Source: Paenibacillus ginsengihumi DSM 21568
GTDB taxonomy: Bacteria > Bacillota > Bacilli > Paenibacillales > NBRC-103111
Length of the DNA stretch: 48,206 nucleotides
Direction: 5' to 3'
NCBI RefSeq assembly: GCF_000380965.1
Contig: NZ_KB905587.1
Location: forward strand, 1-48,206
A model generated the notes under the pieces. It was given only the letters and a program-made list of their open reading frames with translations. It was not told the DNA's origin and made no database searches. Made by a program: the position numbers and the translations under genes. Positions within the stretch are counted from its first letter, which is position 1. Each line of letters starts with the position of its first letter. Of this stretch, positions 39,805-48,206 are shown in pieces.

Positions 39805-41898
39805 ATGAAGGAAACGACGATCCGCGAATCGGCCAACCATTATTTGAACCGCGACTTGAGCTGGGTGGAGTTCAATTGGCGCGTGCTGGAGGAAGCGCAG
39901 GATGTCGAAACGCCGCTGCTTGAGCGCGTCAAGTTTTTATCGATCGTATCATCCAATCTGGACGAATTCATGAGCGTTCGGGTCGCCGGCGTCAAGGATC
40001 AGATCAAGGCAGGCTACACGAAAAAGGACTTTTCCGGCTTGACGCCGGTCAGCCTGTTCAAGCGGATTATGAAACGGTCGGTCAAGCTGGTGGGGGAGCA
40101 GTACCGGGTTTATCGCGATATTCTCAGGCTGCTGGCCAGGGAAGGCATTCTGTTCACGGACTATGACGATTTGAACGCGTCCCAGAAGAAGCAGCTGGAT
40201 CAATATTACCACGATATCGTCTTTCCGGTCTTGACGCCGATGGCCGTCGATCAGTCGCGCCCGTTTCCACTCGTTCACAGCCAATCGCTGTACTTGGCCG
40301 TCGTGCTGCTGAAGGAGGGCGACGATCCGGAGGAAGAACCGTATTTCGCCATTGTGCAGGTTCCTTCGATTTTGCCGCGTTATATTGCCGTCCCCACAAG
40401 AGTCGGCAGCAAAAAGCACGAGTTTCTGTTGCTGGAGCAGTTGATCGAACGGCATATTCATACCTTGTTCAGCGGCTATCTGCCGCTGTCGGTCAGCGCG
40501 TTTCGCCTGACGCGCAATGCGGACCTGACGATCAATGAGGAAGGCGCGGAAGACTTGCTCGAGGAGATCGAGACCCAGCTCCGCAAGCGGCGGTGGGGGG
40601 CGCCCGTTCGGCTGGAGGTGCGGAAGGGGATTCATCCGTATGCGCTGGAACGGCTGAAGGACGAATTTGAAATCGCCGACAATATTTTTGAGATCGACGG
40701 CCCGCTCGATTTGACCTATTTCATGAAGCTGGCCGGCAGCCTGGACGGCTTCGATCATCTTCGTTACGAGCCGGTCGAGTCGGTGTATCCGGCCGAGCTG
40801 GCGGATGCGGACGATGTGTTCGAGGTGCTGAAGCAGCGTGATGTGCTGGTATGTCACCCTTACGAATCGTTCGATGCGGTGACCGATTTCATCTGCGACG
40901 CTGCCGACGATCCGCAGGTGCTGGCCATCAAAATGACGCTGTACCGGGTCAGCGGCAATTCTCCGTTAATCCAGGCTTTGGGCAGAGCCGCCGAGTCGGG
41001 CAAGCAGGTGACGGTCGTGGTCGAGCTGCGGGCGCGTTTCGACGAGGAGCGGAATATCGCCTGGGCCCGCAAGCTGGAGCAGGCTGGCTGCCATGTCGTG
41101 TACGGGCTCGTCGGACTGAAGACGCACGCCAAGATTACGCTGGTCGTCCGGCGGGACAAGGACGGCCTGCGCCGCTACGTGCACGTAGGCACAGGCAATT
41201 ACAACGATAACACGGCAAAGCTGTATACCGACATCGGCCTGTTCACCTCGCACAAGGAGATCGGCGAGGACGCCTCGGCCCTCTTCAACGAGGTGACCGG
41301 CTATTCCGCGCCGCATCATTGGCAGGCGTTCGGGGTGGCCCCGGCCGACATGATGGAGCAGCTGTTCGGCAAAATACGCCGTGAAGCGGACAACGCGGCG
41401 CAGGGCAAGCCTGCCCGCATCGTAGCCAAGTTGAATTCGCTGTCCAACCAGCAAATGATCGACGAGCTGTACAAGGCTTCGCAGGCGGGGGTCAAGATCG
41501 ACCTGATCGTCCGCGGCGTTTGCTGCCTGAAGCCGGGGGTGGCGGGGCTCAGCGAGAATGTGACGGTGACCAGCATCGTCGACCGCTTCCTGGAGCACTC
41601 CCGCATTTTTTACTTTGAGAATGCGGGCGACGCCGAGGTGTACATCGCCAGCGCGGATTGGATGACGCGCAATTTGACGCGCCGCGTGGAGCTGATGTGC
41701 CCCGTGTTCGACCCGGAGCTGCGCAGGTCGCTGATCAATATTTTGCAGCTGAACCTCAGCGACAATGTGAAAGCCCGCCGGCTGCTGCCGAACGGGCTCT
41801 ATGAACGGGTGCGGCCGGGCGAAGGCGAGAAGCCTTTGCGCAGCCAGTTCGAGGCGATGGACGTCAGGTCGTGGAAAACGACGGCTCGTGAAGGCTAA
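39805..41898 (+). CDS. ppk: Polyphosphate kinase 1
   Basis: This 697-residue PPK1 makes polyphosphate from ATP. It starts with YLNRDLSWVEFNWRVLEEA (N domain), has a head domain near 110-320 and two phospholipase-D-like catalytic domains. The phosphorylated His is His441 in GLKTHAKITLVVR; a second essential His is His598 in RFLEHSRIFYF. TGNYNDNTAKLYTDIG follows. Length and residues match E. coli Ppk (His435, His592). ATG 39805 is preferred with GGGGGAT upstream; ATG 39793 is too close to it. It is preceded by a Pho box and overlaps the convergent Ppx gene by 35 bp at the 3' end. Confidence 0.95.
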   Translation: MKETTIRESANHYLNRDLSWVEFNWRVLEEAQDVETPLLERVKFLSIVSSNLDEFMSVRVAGVKDQIKAGYTKKDFSGLTPVSLFKRIMKRSVKLVGEQYRVYRDILRLLAREGILFTDYDDLNASQKKQLDQYYHDIVFPVLTPMAVDQSRPFPLVHSQSLYLAVVLLKEGDDPEEEPYFAIVQVPSILPRYIAVPTRVGSKKHEFLLLEQLIERHIHTLFSGYLPLSVSAFRLTRNADLTINEEGAEDLLEEIETQLRKRRWGAPVRLEVRKGIHPYALERLKDEFEIADNIFEIDGPLDLTYFMKLAGSLDGFDHLRYEPVESVYPAELADADDVFEVLKQRDVLVCHPYESFDAVTDFICDAADDPQVLAIKMTLYRVSGNSPLIQALGRAAESGKQVTVVVELRARFDEERNIAWARKLEQAGCHVVYGLVGLKTHAKITLVVRRDKDGLRRYVHVGTGNYNDNTAKLYTDIGLFTSHKEIGEDASALFNEVTGYSAPHHWQAFGVAPADMMEQLFGKIRREADNAAQGKPARIVAKLNSLSNQQMIDELYKASQAGVKIDLIVRGVCCLKPGVAGLSENVTVTSIVDRFLEHSRIFYFENAGDAEVYIASADWMTRNLTRRVELMCPVFDPELRRSLINILQLNLSDNVKARRLLPNGLYERVRPGEGEKPLRSQFEAMDVRSWKTTAREG

Positions 41899-43405
41899 GC
41901 TGCCGGCCCCACCATTTTTTGAACTCCTTGCGCAGCGCTTCGACCTCTCTGTATTCGGCAGAGGGGTCGCTGTTTTTGCGGAAGCGCAGGTGAAGCGTAT
42001 GGTCGTCGGCCGAAGCGCCGGCAAGCTCCAGCGGCTGCGTCTCGCTGATATCGAGGGCGACGCCGAGCTGCAGCAACGTGCCGAGTCGGGCGACCATATC
42101 GATATCTCCGCCCTGCAAAATATCTTTGTGCTGCGCGGCCAACTGCTGGGCGCGCGCCCTGCTCTTGTACGAGGCGATCAGCGCCGATAGCACAATCTCC
42201 CGGTGCGACAAGCCGTCGATCCGCGCATGAGCGATCAAGTAGAACGAATGCCTCGCGAACTGATAGTAGCTGACGGACGCGCCGATCCGGTACAGCTTGG
42301 CGGCGACATGCAGGCACAGCCGGGCCCTGTCGTCATATTGATGCGCCCCGCAGGCGCGCAGCGCGTCGAACAGGGCGACGCTCATGCGGCTGACCTGGGC
42401 GGAATGGGCGGCCGGCGCCGCGGAATGAAGCGCCAGCAGGTTGTCGGCGCTGCGGGCGGCAATATCGCCGTCCGGCTGCCCTCCCGGCGCGAACGATTCG
42501 ATGTACAGCCCGTCGCGCAAACCGGCGCCGCTAACGACATAGTGCGAAGCCCGGGCAGTCTGGTACAGCGCATGCAGGATGAGCATGCCCGGGACGATAA
42601 TATCGTGGCGGTCCTTGGACAGGCCGTCGACCTTCTTGCGCTTGTCCGCGGGCATCGAGGCCAGCCACGTCACCAGCTCGTCCATCGCTTCGCCCGAGAT
42701 GGTGTAATTGTGTGTCAGCGGCAGCGAGTAATGGACTTTGCGCTGATGGATTTTGCAGAGCGTGCGCAAGCTGCCTCCCAGCACGACGAGCGGCAGGCCC
42801 GGGGAGTCCCCGATCCACGGCTCGGAGGCGAACGCCTGCTCGGCCATCTGGCGGATGGCGCGCTGCGCTTCTTCCGTGAAGTCGCCGTCAGACGCATACG
42901 CTTTGGCCGTATTCACCGCGCCGAACGGGAATGAAACGCTGCGCAGCAGCTTGCGGTCGCGAAAAACGGAGACTTCCGTGCTGCCGCCGCCGATGTCGAC
43001 GAGCAGGCCGTCCCGAATGTCTATCGTATGGATCATGCCGAGGAAGCCGATGCGCGCCTCGTCTTCGCCCGATAGCAGCTCGACGTCGAAGCCGGTCTCG
43101 CGCCGCACCGTTTCGATGATGTCGGAGGCGTTGGCGGCGTTGCGGACCGCGGCCGTCGCCGCGGCGCGGATGGCGGCCACCCAATGCGCCTCGCAAATGC
43201 GCCGGAACCGGGACATGATGCGAATCAGCGTTTCTATCCCTTCGGAAGTCAAGGCGCCGTCCGGCCCGATCCGTCCGCTCAGCCGGGCGGATTCCTTGAA
43301 TTCGCTGATGATGCGGCGGCCGCCGTTCGAGCGCTGTTCGTAGATGACGAGCCGGATGGAATTGGAACCAATGTCAATGATGCCGATTCTTCGGCTGTTG
43401 TTCAT
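41864..43405 (-). CDS. Ppx/GppA-family exopolyphosphatase/pppGpp phosphatase
   Basis: This 513-residue protein has an ASKHA-type ATPase fold with IGIIDIGSNSIRLVIYE (phosphate loop 1), ESARLSGRIG, LVDIGGGSTEVSVF (loop 2) and VVLGGSLRTLCKIHQRK. A C-terminal HD-like helical region (about 330-470) contains LHVAAKLYRIGASVSYYQFARHSFYLIAHA. It releases terminal phosphate from polyphosphate, or converts pppGpp to ppGpp; which is not decidable here. ATG 43405 follows AAGGAGG. It is convergent with ppk and the 3' ends overlap by 35 bp, so transcripts would be antisense there. Confidence 0.92.
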   Translation of the reverse strand: MNNSRRIGIIDIGSNSIRLVIYEQRSNGGRRIISEFKESARLSGRIGPDGALTSEGIETLIRIMSRFRRICEAHWVAAIRAAATAAVRNAANASDIIETVRRETGFDVELLSGEDEARIGFLGMIHTIDIRDGLLVDIGGGSTEVSVFRDRKLLRSVSFPFGAVNTAKAYASDGDFTEEAQRAIRQMAEQAFASEPWIGDSPGLPLVVLGGSLRTLCKIHQRKVHYSLPLTHNYTISGEAMDELVTWLASMPADKRKKVDGLSKDRHDIIVPGMLILHALYQTARASHYVVSGAGLRDGLYIESFAPGGQPDGDIAARSADNLLALHSAAPAAHSAQVSRMSVALFDALRACGAHQYDDRARLCLHVAAKLYRIGASVSYYQFARHSFYLIAHARIDGLSHREIVLSALIASYKSRARAQQLAAQHKDILQGGDIDMVARLGTLLQLGVALDISETQPLELAGASADDHTLHLRFRKNSDPSAEYREVEALRKEFKKWWGRQLSLHEPSFSTT

Positions 43406-43663
43406 GGCCATCCTCCTTGCGGCGTAGAAATATGATCTTATTGTAGCAAACGGCGGCCCGGAGAACAAAACATGAAATAATCGCTCGCGAAGGCGTACGA
43501 TCCATGTCTGCTGAACGAGCCGCCCGACAAAATGCTGACCGCAAGACGGGAATGCGCTGCGAGCGGTTCCCGGCGAGAGTTCTGTGAACCAGCAAGTATA
43601 ATTTGCGCCAATCTAGAAAATCCTTCTATAGGAGGTAAACAAGAAACAATCTTTATCAGTTGT

Positions 43664-43678
43664 ATAATGAACTTTTAT
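43664..43678 (+). promoter_or_regulatory. CcpC-type dyad upstream of citZ
   Basis: ATAA, seven bases, TTAT matches the B. subtilis CcpC dyad (ATAA-N7-TTAT) known at citB and citZ. Here it lies about 50 bp before the -10, similar to the citB layout. CcpC represses TCA genes until citrate rises; binding here is inferred. Confidence 0.5.
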
Positions 43679-43689
43679 GCCTTAATTTG

Positions 43690-43718
43690 TTCACATTGTT
43701 TTCTAAATCCTTTATAGT
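43690..43718 (+). promoter_or_regulatory. citZ: Vegetative (sigma-A) promoter of citZ
   Basis: TTCACA (43690-43695), 17 bp, TATAGT (43713-43718): one mismatch in each box with ideal spacing. It is about 40 bp before the TTG start of citZ. Confidence 0.7.
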
Positions 43719-43759
43719 AGAACTATGTGCAAAAAACGAACGACAAAGGAGAGATTCTT

Positions 43760-44872
43760 TTGACGGCTACCAAAGGTCTGGAAGGCATTGTAGCGACGAC
43801 CTCCTCCATCAGCTCGATTATTGACGGAGTGCTTACTTATCGCGGCATCAACATTGACGAACTGGCGGAGAATGCGACTTTCGAAGAGGTAGCGTACCTG
43901 CTGTGGTATGGCAAACTGCCGAATCGCTCCGAACTGAACGGGCTTATTCAGCAATTAAGCGAATATGCTCAACTGCCGAATGAAGTTCTTGAACAAATCA
44001 AGCTGTTTCCGAAGGATGTCAACTCGATGGCAGCGCTGCGCACGGCTGTCTCCAGCTTGGCTCTGTACGATCCGGAAGCGGGAGACATGTCTCCGGAAGC
44101 GAACCTGCGCAAGGCGATCAAGCTGCAGGCTCGGCTGACGACGATCGTCGCCGCTTTCGCGCGGATTCGCGAAGGGAAGGAGCCGATCGCTCCGAAGGCG
44201 AACGTGTCCATCGCCGAGAACTTCCTTTATATGCTGACAGGCCAAAATCCGGACAAGGTCGCTATCGAAGCTTTGGACAAGGCTCTCGTGCTGCATGCGG
44301 ACCATGAGTTGAACGCTTCCACGTTCGCTGCCCGCGTTACCGTGGCGACCTTATCCGACATTTATTCCGGCGTTACCTCCGCTATCGGCGCGCTCAAAGG
44401 GCCTCTGCACGGCGGAGCGAACGAAGCGGTCATGGCGATGCTGGAGGAAATCGGCACGCTGGACAATGTCGAAAGCTACATCAACAACAAGCTGGCGAAC
44501 AAAGAGAAAATCATGGGCTTCGGTCACCGGGTCTACAAGAACGGCGATCCGCGGGCCAAGCATCTGCAGAAGATGTCCCGCGAGTTGAGCAATTTGACTG
44601 GCAACATGAACTGGTATAATATGTCCGTGAAGATCGAAGAGCTCGTAACCGGGCAAAAAGGCCTGAAGCCGAATGTCGATTTCTACTCCGCATCGGTGTA
44701 TACGTCTCTGAAAATTCCGCGCGACCTGTTCACACCGATCTTCGCGATCAGCCGCGTATCTGGGTGGACGGCGCATATTCTCGAGCAGTACGAGAACAAC
44801 CGTCTGATTCGCCCTCGCGCGGAATACACCGGACCGGCCAATCAGCCGTACGTGCCGATCGAGCAGCGCTAA
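43760..44872 (+). CDS. citZ: Citrate synthase
   Basis: This 370-residue enzyme condenses oxaloacetate and acetyl-CoA. It starts TATKGLEGIVATTSSISSIIDG and carries catalytic His217 (GPLHGGANEAVM), His256 (GFGHRVYK) and Asp307 (VDFYSASVY). The C-terminus is RPRAEYTGP. TTG 43760 fits both homology to B. subtilis CitZ (372 residues) and the AAAGGAGAG site 8 bases upstream; an ATG at 43727 is rejected. It opens the citZ-icd-mdh cluster, conserved in Bacilli, and is probably controlled by the CcpC-type site upstream. Confidence 0.96.
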   Translation: MTATKGLEGIVATTSSISSIIDGVLTYRGINIDELAENATFEEVAYLLWYGKLPNRSELNGLIQQLSEYAQLPNEVLEQIKLFPKDVNSMAALRTAVSSLALYDPEAGDMSPEANLRKAIKLQARLTTIVAAFARIREGKEPIAPKANVSIAENFLYMLTGQNPDKVAIEALDKALVLHADHELNASTFAARVTVATLSDIYSGVTSAIGALKGPLHGGANEAVMAMLEEIGTLDNVESYINNKLANKEKIMGFGHRVYKNGDPRAKHLQKMSRELSNLTGNMNWYNMSVKIEELVTGQKGLKPNVDFYSASVYTSLKIPRDLFTPIFAISRVSGWTAHILEQYENNRLIRPRAEYTGPANQPYVPIEQR

Positions 44873-45061
44873 TCGGCAGCTTGGCGGGCTTTATGGCGAA
44901 GTCCCGCCTTGTTCCGCGTGCTTTTAGCCAAGCCCCGGCAGCGGCGGATCGGACGCTTCGGTTTCCGCCCCCCTGCCGATTGCAGCGATCCTGGAAATTT
45001 GACGGTAACCGCCGATAAATTTTCAACATCTTCGAACTATTAAGAGGAGGCCTTCATACTT

Positions 45062-46357
45062 ATGGTGCAATTTGAACAATACTCGCAGCCGACCCACGGC
45101 GAAAGAATCACGATTACGAACGGCAAGCTGAACGTCCCGAACAACCCGATCGTCCCGTTCATCGAAGGCGACGGCACCGGCCCGGACATTTGGCGCGCAT
45201 CCCAGCGCGTGCTGGACGCCGCAGTCGAGAAAGCGTACAAAGGCGAGAAAAAAATCGCATGGTACGAAGTGTTCGCCGGCGAGAAAGCATTCAACAAATT
45301 CAACAACTGGCTGCCGAACGATACGCTGACGGCGATCCGCGAATATATCGTGGCGATCAAGGGGCCGCTGACGACCCCGGTAGGCGGAGGCATCCGTTCC
45401 CTGAACGTGGCGCTGCGCCAGGAACTTGACCTGTACGTCTGCTCCCGCCCGGTTCGTTACTTCAACGGCGTGCCTTCTCCGGTGAAGCGTCCGGAGCTGG
45501 TGGATATGGTCATCTTCCGTGAGAATACCGAGGACATTTATGCAGGCATCGAATGGCAAGCAGGCTCCCCGGAAGTCAAGAAGGTTATCGATTTCCTGCA
45601 AAATGAGATGGGCGTGAAGAAGATCCGCTTCCCGGAAACGTCCGGTATCGGCATCAAGCCGGTTTCCTCGGAAGGCTCCGAGCGTCTGATCCGTGCGGCA
45701 ATCGAATATGCGATCAAGCATAACCGCAAGAGCGTAACGCTTGTTCACAAAGGCAACATCATGAAATTCACCGAGGGCGCGTTCAAAAACTGGGGCTACG
45801 AGCTGGCCGAGCGCGAGTTCAGTGACAAGACGTTCACTTGGGCGCAGTACGACCGCATCAAGGAAGAGCAAGGTGTCGATGCGGCGAACAAGGCACAGAA
45901 GGAAGCGGAAGCAGCCGGCAAAATCATCGTGAAGGACGCGATTGCGGACATCGCGCTGCAGCAGGTGCTGACGCGTCCGGCCGAATTCGACGTGATTGCG
46001 ACGCTGAACCTGAACGGCGACTACTTGTCCGACGCGCTGGCAGCGCAAGTTGGCGGCATCGGCATTGCGCCTGGCGCCAACATCAACTACGTAACGGGCC
46101 ACGCAATTTTCGAAGCGACGCACGGTACGGCTCCGAAGTATGCGAACCTCGACGTGGTGAACCCGGGCTCCGTCATCCTGTCCGGCGTCATGATGCTGGA
46201 GCACCTGGGCTGGCAGGAAGCGGCCAACCTTATCTACAAAGGCATGGAAACAGCGATCAACAACAAAACGGTTACCTACGACTTTGCCCGCCTCATGGAA
46301 GGCGCAACCGAAGTGAAATGCTCGCAGTTTGCTGACGAGATTATCAAGCACTTCTAA
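45062..46357 (+). CDS. icd: NADP-dependent isocitrate dehydrogenase
   Basis: This 431-residue enzyme oxidises isocitrate to 2-oxoglutarate. It has [33 protein letters not shown] (Ser113 is the phosphorylation-type Ser, as in E. coli), [31 protein letters not shown] and [24 protein letters not shown], with the HGTAPKYA loop. ATG 45062 follows AGGAGG with 11-base spacing. It is separated from citZ by 189 bp with a weak GC hairpin, and lies before mdh; all three probably form a loose operon. Confidence 0.97.
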   Translation: MVQFEQYSQPTHGERITITNGKLNVPNNPIVPFIEGDGTGPDIWRASQRVLDAAVEKAYKGEKKIAWYEVFAGEKAFNKFNNWLPNDTLTAIREYIVAIKGPLTTPVGGGIRSLNVALRQELDLYVCSRPVRYFNGVPSPVKRPELVDMVIFRENTEDIYAGIEWQAGSPEVKKVIDFLQNEMGVKKIRFPETSGIGIKPVSSEGSERLIRAAIEYAIKHNRKSVTLVHKGNIMKFTEGAFKNWGYELAEREFSDKTFTWAQYDRIKEEQGVDAANKAQKEAEAAGKIIVKDAIADIALQQVLTRPAEFDVIATLNLNGDYLSDALAAQVGGIGIAPGANINYVTGHAIFEATHGTAPKYANLDVVNPGSVILSGVMMLEHLGWQEAANLIYKGMETAINNKTVTYDFARLMEGATEVKCSQFADEIIKHF

Positions 46358-46438
46358 TTGACTAGAACGGCTCATCCTCTTGCAGCGGGCCGAACGGCGA
46401 AGTCCAGCGGGTCGCGAGAGGGGGCGCTGCCTACGGAT

Positions 46439-46457
46439 CGCATCGGCTTCCGATGCG
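46439..46457 (+). other. Short perfect hairpin after icd
   Basis: CGCATCGG and CCGATGCG pair around a CTT loop. A second small hairpin and TTTT follow at about 46460-46478, so the pair may attenuate transcription before the hairpin element. Confidence 0.45.
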
Positions 46458-46484
46458 GCCGGGGCATCGCCCTGTTTTATCGTT

Positions 46485-46544
46485 GCAGAAAGTTTAAGTT
46501 TGCTAAAGCGATAAAGCAAAGTGCGACTTTCTGTACCAAGAAAA
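46485..46544 (+). repeat. Two-stem hairpin element, copy 2
   Basis: CAGAAAGT (46486-46493) pairs with ACTTTCTG (46526-46533); inside, TTTGCT pairs with AGCAAA. TTAA and TGCG internal loop strands and ACCAAGAAAA are identical to the copy at 6521. One stem pair is C-G there and T-A here. It ends about 40 bp before mdh. Confidence 0.8.
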
Positions 46545-46581
46545 TCGTGGCGAGACCAAACCTATTTAGGAGGAATTGCTC

Positions 46582-47523
46582 ATGGCTATTCGTCGCAAAA
46601 AAATTACCGTCGTTGGCGCCGGCTTCACCGGTGCGACTACCGCTTTGATGCTCGCGCAAAAAGAACTGGGCGATATCGTCCTGCTCGATATCCCGCAGCT
46701 GGAGAACCCGACCAAAGGGAAGGCGCTGGACATGCTGGAGGCGTCCCCGGTGCAAGGGTTCGATGCCAACATCATCGGCACTTCCGATTACGACGATACC
46801 AGAGATTCCGACATCGTCATCATTACGGCCGGCATTGCCCGCAAGCCTGGCATGAGCCGCGACGATCTCGTGACGACGAATGCGGGCATCGTCAAATCCG
46901 TCTGCGAGAACATTAAATTGACGAGCCCCGAGTCGATCGTCATCGTTCTGAGCAACCCGGTTGATGCGATGACGTTCGCCGCCTATCAGGCGCTCGGCTT
47001 CCCGAAAAACCGCGTCATCGGCCAATCCGGCGTGCTCGATACGGCACGCTACTGCACGTTCCTGGCGCAGGAGCTGAACGTCTCTGTCGAAGACGTCCGC
47101 GGCTTCGTGCTCGGCGGCCACGGCGACGACATGGTTCCGCTCGTCCGCTACACCAGCATCGGCGGCATTCCTGTCGAGTCGCTGCTGCCGAAGGAGCGCA
47201 TCGACGCGATCGTTCAGCGCACCCGCGTTGGCGGCGGCGAAATCGTCAACCTGCTCGGCAACGGCTCCGCATACTACGCCCCGGCCGCTTCTCTCGTGCA
47301 AATGACGGAAGCGATTCTCAAGGACAAGAAGCGGATCATTCCGTCCATCGCTTTGCTGCAGGGCGAATACGGTTATGACAACCTGTTTATGGGCGTTCCG
47401 ACGCTGCTCGGCGGCAACGGCATCGAGAAAATTTTCGAAATCGAGCTGCTGCCGGAAGAGAAAGCGGCGCTAGACAAGTCCGCCGAGTCTGTACGCAATG
47501 TGATCAAGGTCGTTACAGGCTAA
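46582..47523 (+). CDS. mdh: Malate dehydrogenase
   Basis: This 313-residue enzyme oxidises malate to oxaloacetate. It has the NAD-binding Rossmann loop [34 protein letters not shown] (NAD-selective Asp), [24 protein letters not shown] and the catalytic His180 in [14 protein letters not shown]. It is of the lactate-dehydrogenase-like type found in Bacillus. ATG 46582 follows AGGAGG with 8-base spacing. It closes the citZ-icd-mdh group; a terminator follows. Confidence 0.97.
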   Translation: MAIRRKKITVVGAGFTGATTALMLAQKELGDIVLLDIPQLENPTKGKALDMLEASPVQGFDANIIGTSDYDDTRDSDIVIITAGIARKPGMSRDDLVTTNAGIVKSVCENIKLTSPESIVIVLSNPVDAMTFAAYQALGFPKNRVIGQSGVLDTARYCTFLAQELNVSVEDVRGFVLGGHGDDMVPLVRYTSIGGIPVESLLPKERIDAIVQRTRVGGGEIVNLLGNGSAYYAPAASLVQMTEAILKDKKRIIPSIALLQGEYGYDNLFMGVPTLLGGNGIEKIFEIELLPEEKAALDKSAESVRNVIKVVTG

Positions 47524-47544
47524 GCGCCAGCATCTGCAAAGATG

Positions 47545-47586
47545 AAAAGCCAGCTCCGGTACATTTCCGGCTGCTGGCTTTTTTAA
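47545..47586 (+). terminator. Intrinsic terminator after mdh
   Basis: AAAAGCCAGC with CCGG pairs with CCGG and GCTGGCTTTT, followed by a T run. It closes the citZ-icd-mdh group. Confidence 0.9.
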
Positions 47587-47704
47587 TTTTGAGCCTGGCT
47601 GCGCATCATGCAGCTGTTCCCGTTACAGCTCGTAAGCGTTGGCAGAGGCAGCGCGTTCGACGGCTATCCCCTTCTTCTCAAGTATAGCTAAGCAGACAAG
47701 GTTT

Positions 47705-48206
47705 GTGTTAAAAAAAATAACGCCTCACGATGAAGCGCTTAAGAAGCTGCTGCAAACCTTTTTCAAAGAATTTATCGAATTGTTTTTTCCGGAATTGGAT
47801 CGTTTGCTGGACCATCGCCAGACGCGATTTCACATGCAGGAACTGCTCGTCGATATTGTCGGCCACGAATCCAGGGAGCTCGATCTCCTGCTTGAAACGA
47901 AGTATACCGAGCTTGATGCCTATGTGCTGATTCACTTTGAGCCGCAGTCTTATAGGGATGCGGATTTTCATGAACGCATGTTTATTTATTTTGGACGCTT
48001 GTTCGAGCGGCATCGGAAAGAGCATAAGCTGATCATTCCGATCGCCATTTTTACGGCCGACGATGTGAAGGATGAACCGGATTCTGTAACGATGGAAATT
48101 CCGGGGCATGAAATATTGCGGTTTCAGTTTTTGAAGGTCGAGCTGCGAAATCAAAACTGGCGGCAATTTATTCAGTCGGACAATCCGGTGGCTGCTGCCT
48201 TGCTTG
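47705..48206 (+). CDS. Rpn-family PD-(D/E)XK nuclease / transposase-like protein (3' partial)
   Basis: A frame open from GTG 47705 to the window edge gives 167 residues: LQTFFKEFIELFFPEL, then VDIVGHESRELDLLLETKYTE and YVLIHFEPQSYRDADFHERMFIYFGRLFERH, IPIAIFTADD and VELRNQNW. This is the N-terminal nuclease region of Rpn/YhgA-type recombination-promoting nucleases, also labelled transposase-like. Catalytic Asp/Glu-x-Lys is plausible in LDLLLETKY. It is truncated by the window. AAGG lies only about 3 bases before GTG, so the start is uncertain. It may mark an accessory region beyond 48 kb. Confidence 0.7.
   Translation, partial: MLKKITPHDEALKKLLQTFFKEFIELFFPELDRLLDHRQTRFHMQELLVDIVGHESRELDLLLETKYTELDAYVLIHFEPQSYRDADFHERMFIYFGRLFERHRKEHKLIIPIAIFTADDVKDEPDSVTMEIPGHEILRFQFLKVELRNQNWRQFIQSDNPVAAALL

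Larger units (their letters stand above)
43406..43759 (+). other. Control region between ppx and citZ
   Basis: This 354-bp divergent gap holds no gene. The half near ppx is GC-rich; the last 150 bp are AT-rich and carry the CcpC-type dyad, a promoter and the citZ ribosome site, listed separately. Confidence 0.6.

Noticed and set aside
45023..46519. 498-codon antisense ORF over icd
   Set aside because: Shadow of isocitrate dehydrogenase; start falls in the repeat element downstream.

Overview
This window looks like a chromosome segment from a spore-forming, Gram-positive, moderately GC-rich bacterium of the Paenibacillaceae (Paenibacillus or Cohnella-like). The evidence is the cotJABC spore-coat operon, five YheC/YheD endospore-coat ATP-grasp genes, ytrH/ytrI and ytpI/ytoI next to dnaE, and an accD-accA-pyk-fxsA-citZ-icd-mdh order like that of Bacillus subtilis. 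Strong AGGAGG ribosome-binding sites and GTG/TTG starts fit this. The genus is inferred from gene content; no 16S or marker comparison was possible.

Layout. Positions 1-1800 are an AT-richer accessory strip: the C-terminal end of a probable polymorphic toxin, a probable immunity gene, a truncated ISL3-type transposase and a coiled-coil fragment. Positions 1.9-12.8 kb are largely a sporulation region: cotJA-cotJB-cotJC, a small degenerate ATP-dependent-ligase-like protein, a CBO0543-type membrane protein, a HAD phosphatase, then five tandem YheC/YheD paralogues on the minus strand. A 1-kb gene-free gap packed with three kinds of repeat separates the last of the five from the rest. Positions 13.2-14.7 kb hold an acyltransferase-3 membrane protein and a small membrane protein.

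Positions 14.8-23.4 kb form a glucuronide-use module. A YesM/YesN two-component system is divergent from two ABC sugar permeases, a lipoprotein binding protein and a GH2 beta-glucuronidase; no ATPase is encoded, so a shared MsmX-type ATPase is expected. Positions 23.5-30 kb hold a small unknown protein, ytoI, a VanR/VanS-like pair with a D,D-carboxypeptidase, and ytpI, ytrI and ytrH on the minus strand.

Positions 30.2-47.5 kb are core metabolism: dnaE (DNA polymerase III alpha), a PgpA-type phosphatase, accD-accA-pyk (fatty-acid initiation and pyruvate kinase, with pfkA absent from its usual place), a thioesterase, fxsA, polyphosphate kinase with a convergent Ppx/GppA phosphatase, and the citrate synthase, isocitrate dehydrogenase and malate dehydrogenase genes. 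The window ends inside an Rpn-type nuclease gene.

The least expected content is non-coding. There is a dispersed two-stem hairpin element (three copies, 40 kb apart, with one compensatory base-pair change), a second dispersed repeat family (at least six copies touching gene ends), a 19-bp tandem array, and a run of four TGTTG-type palindromes. A well-phased Pho box precedes ppk and a CcpC-type dyad precedes citZ. No tRNA, rRNA or CRISPR array was recognised.
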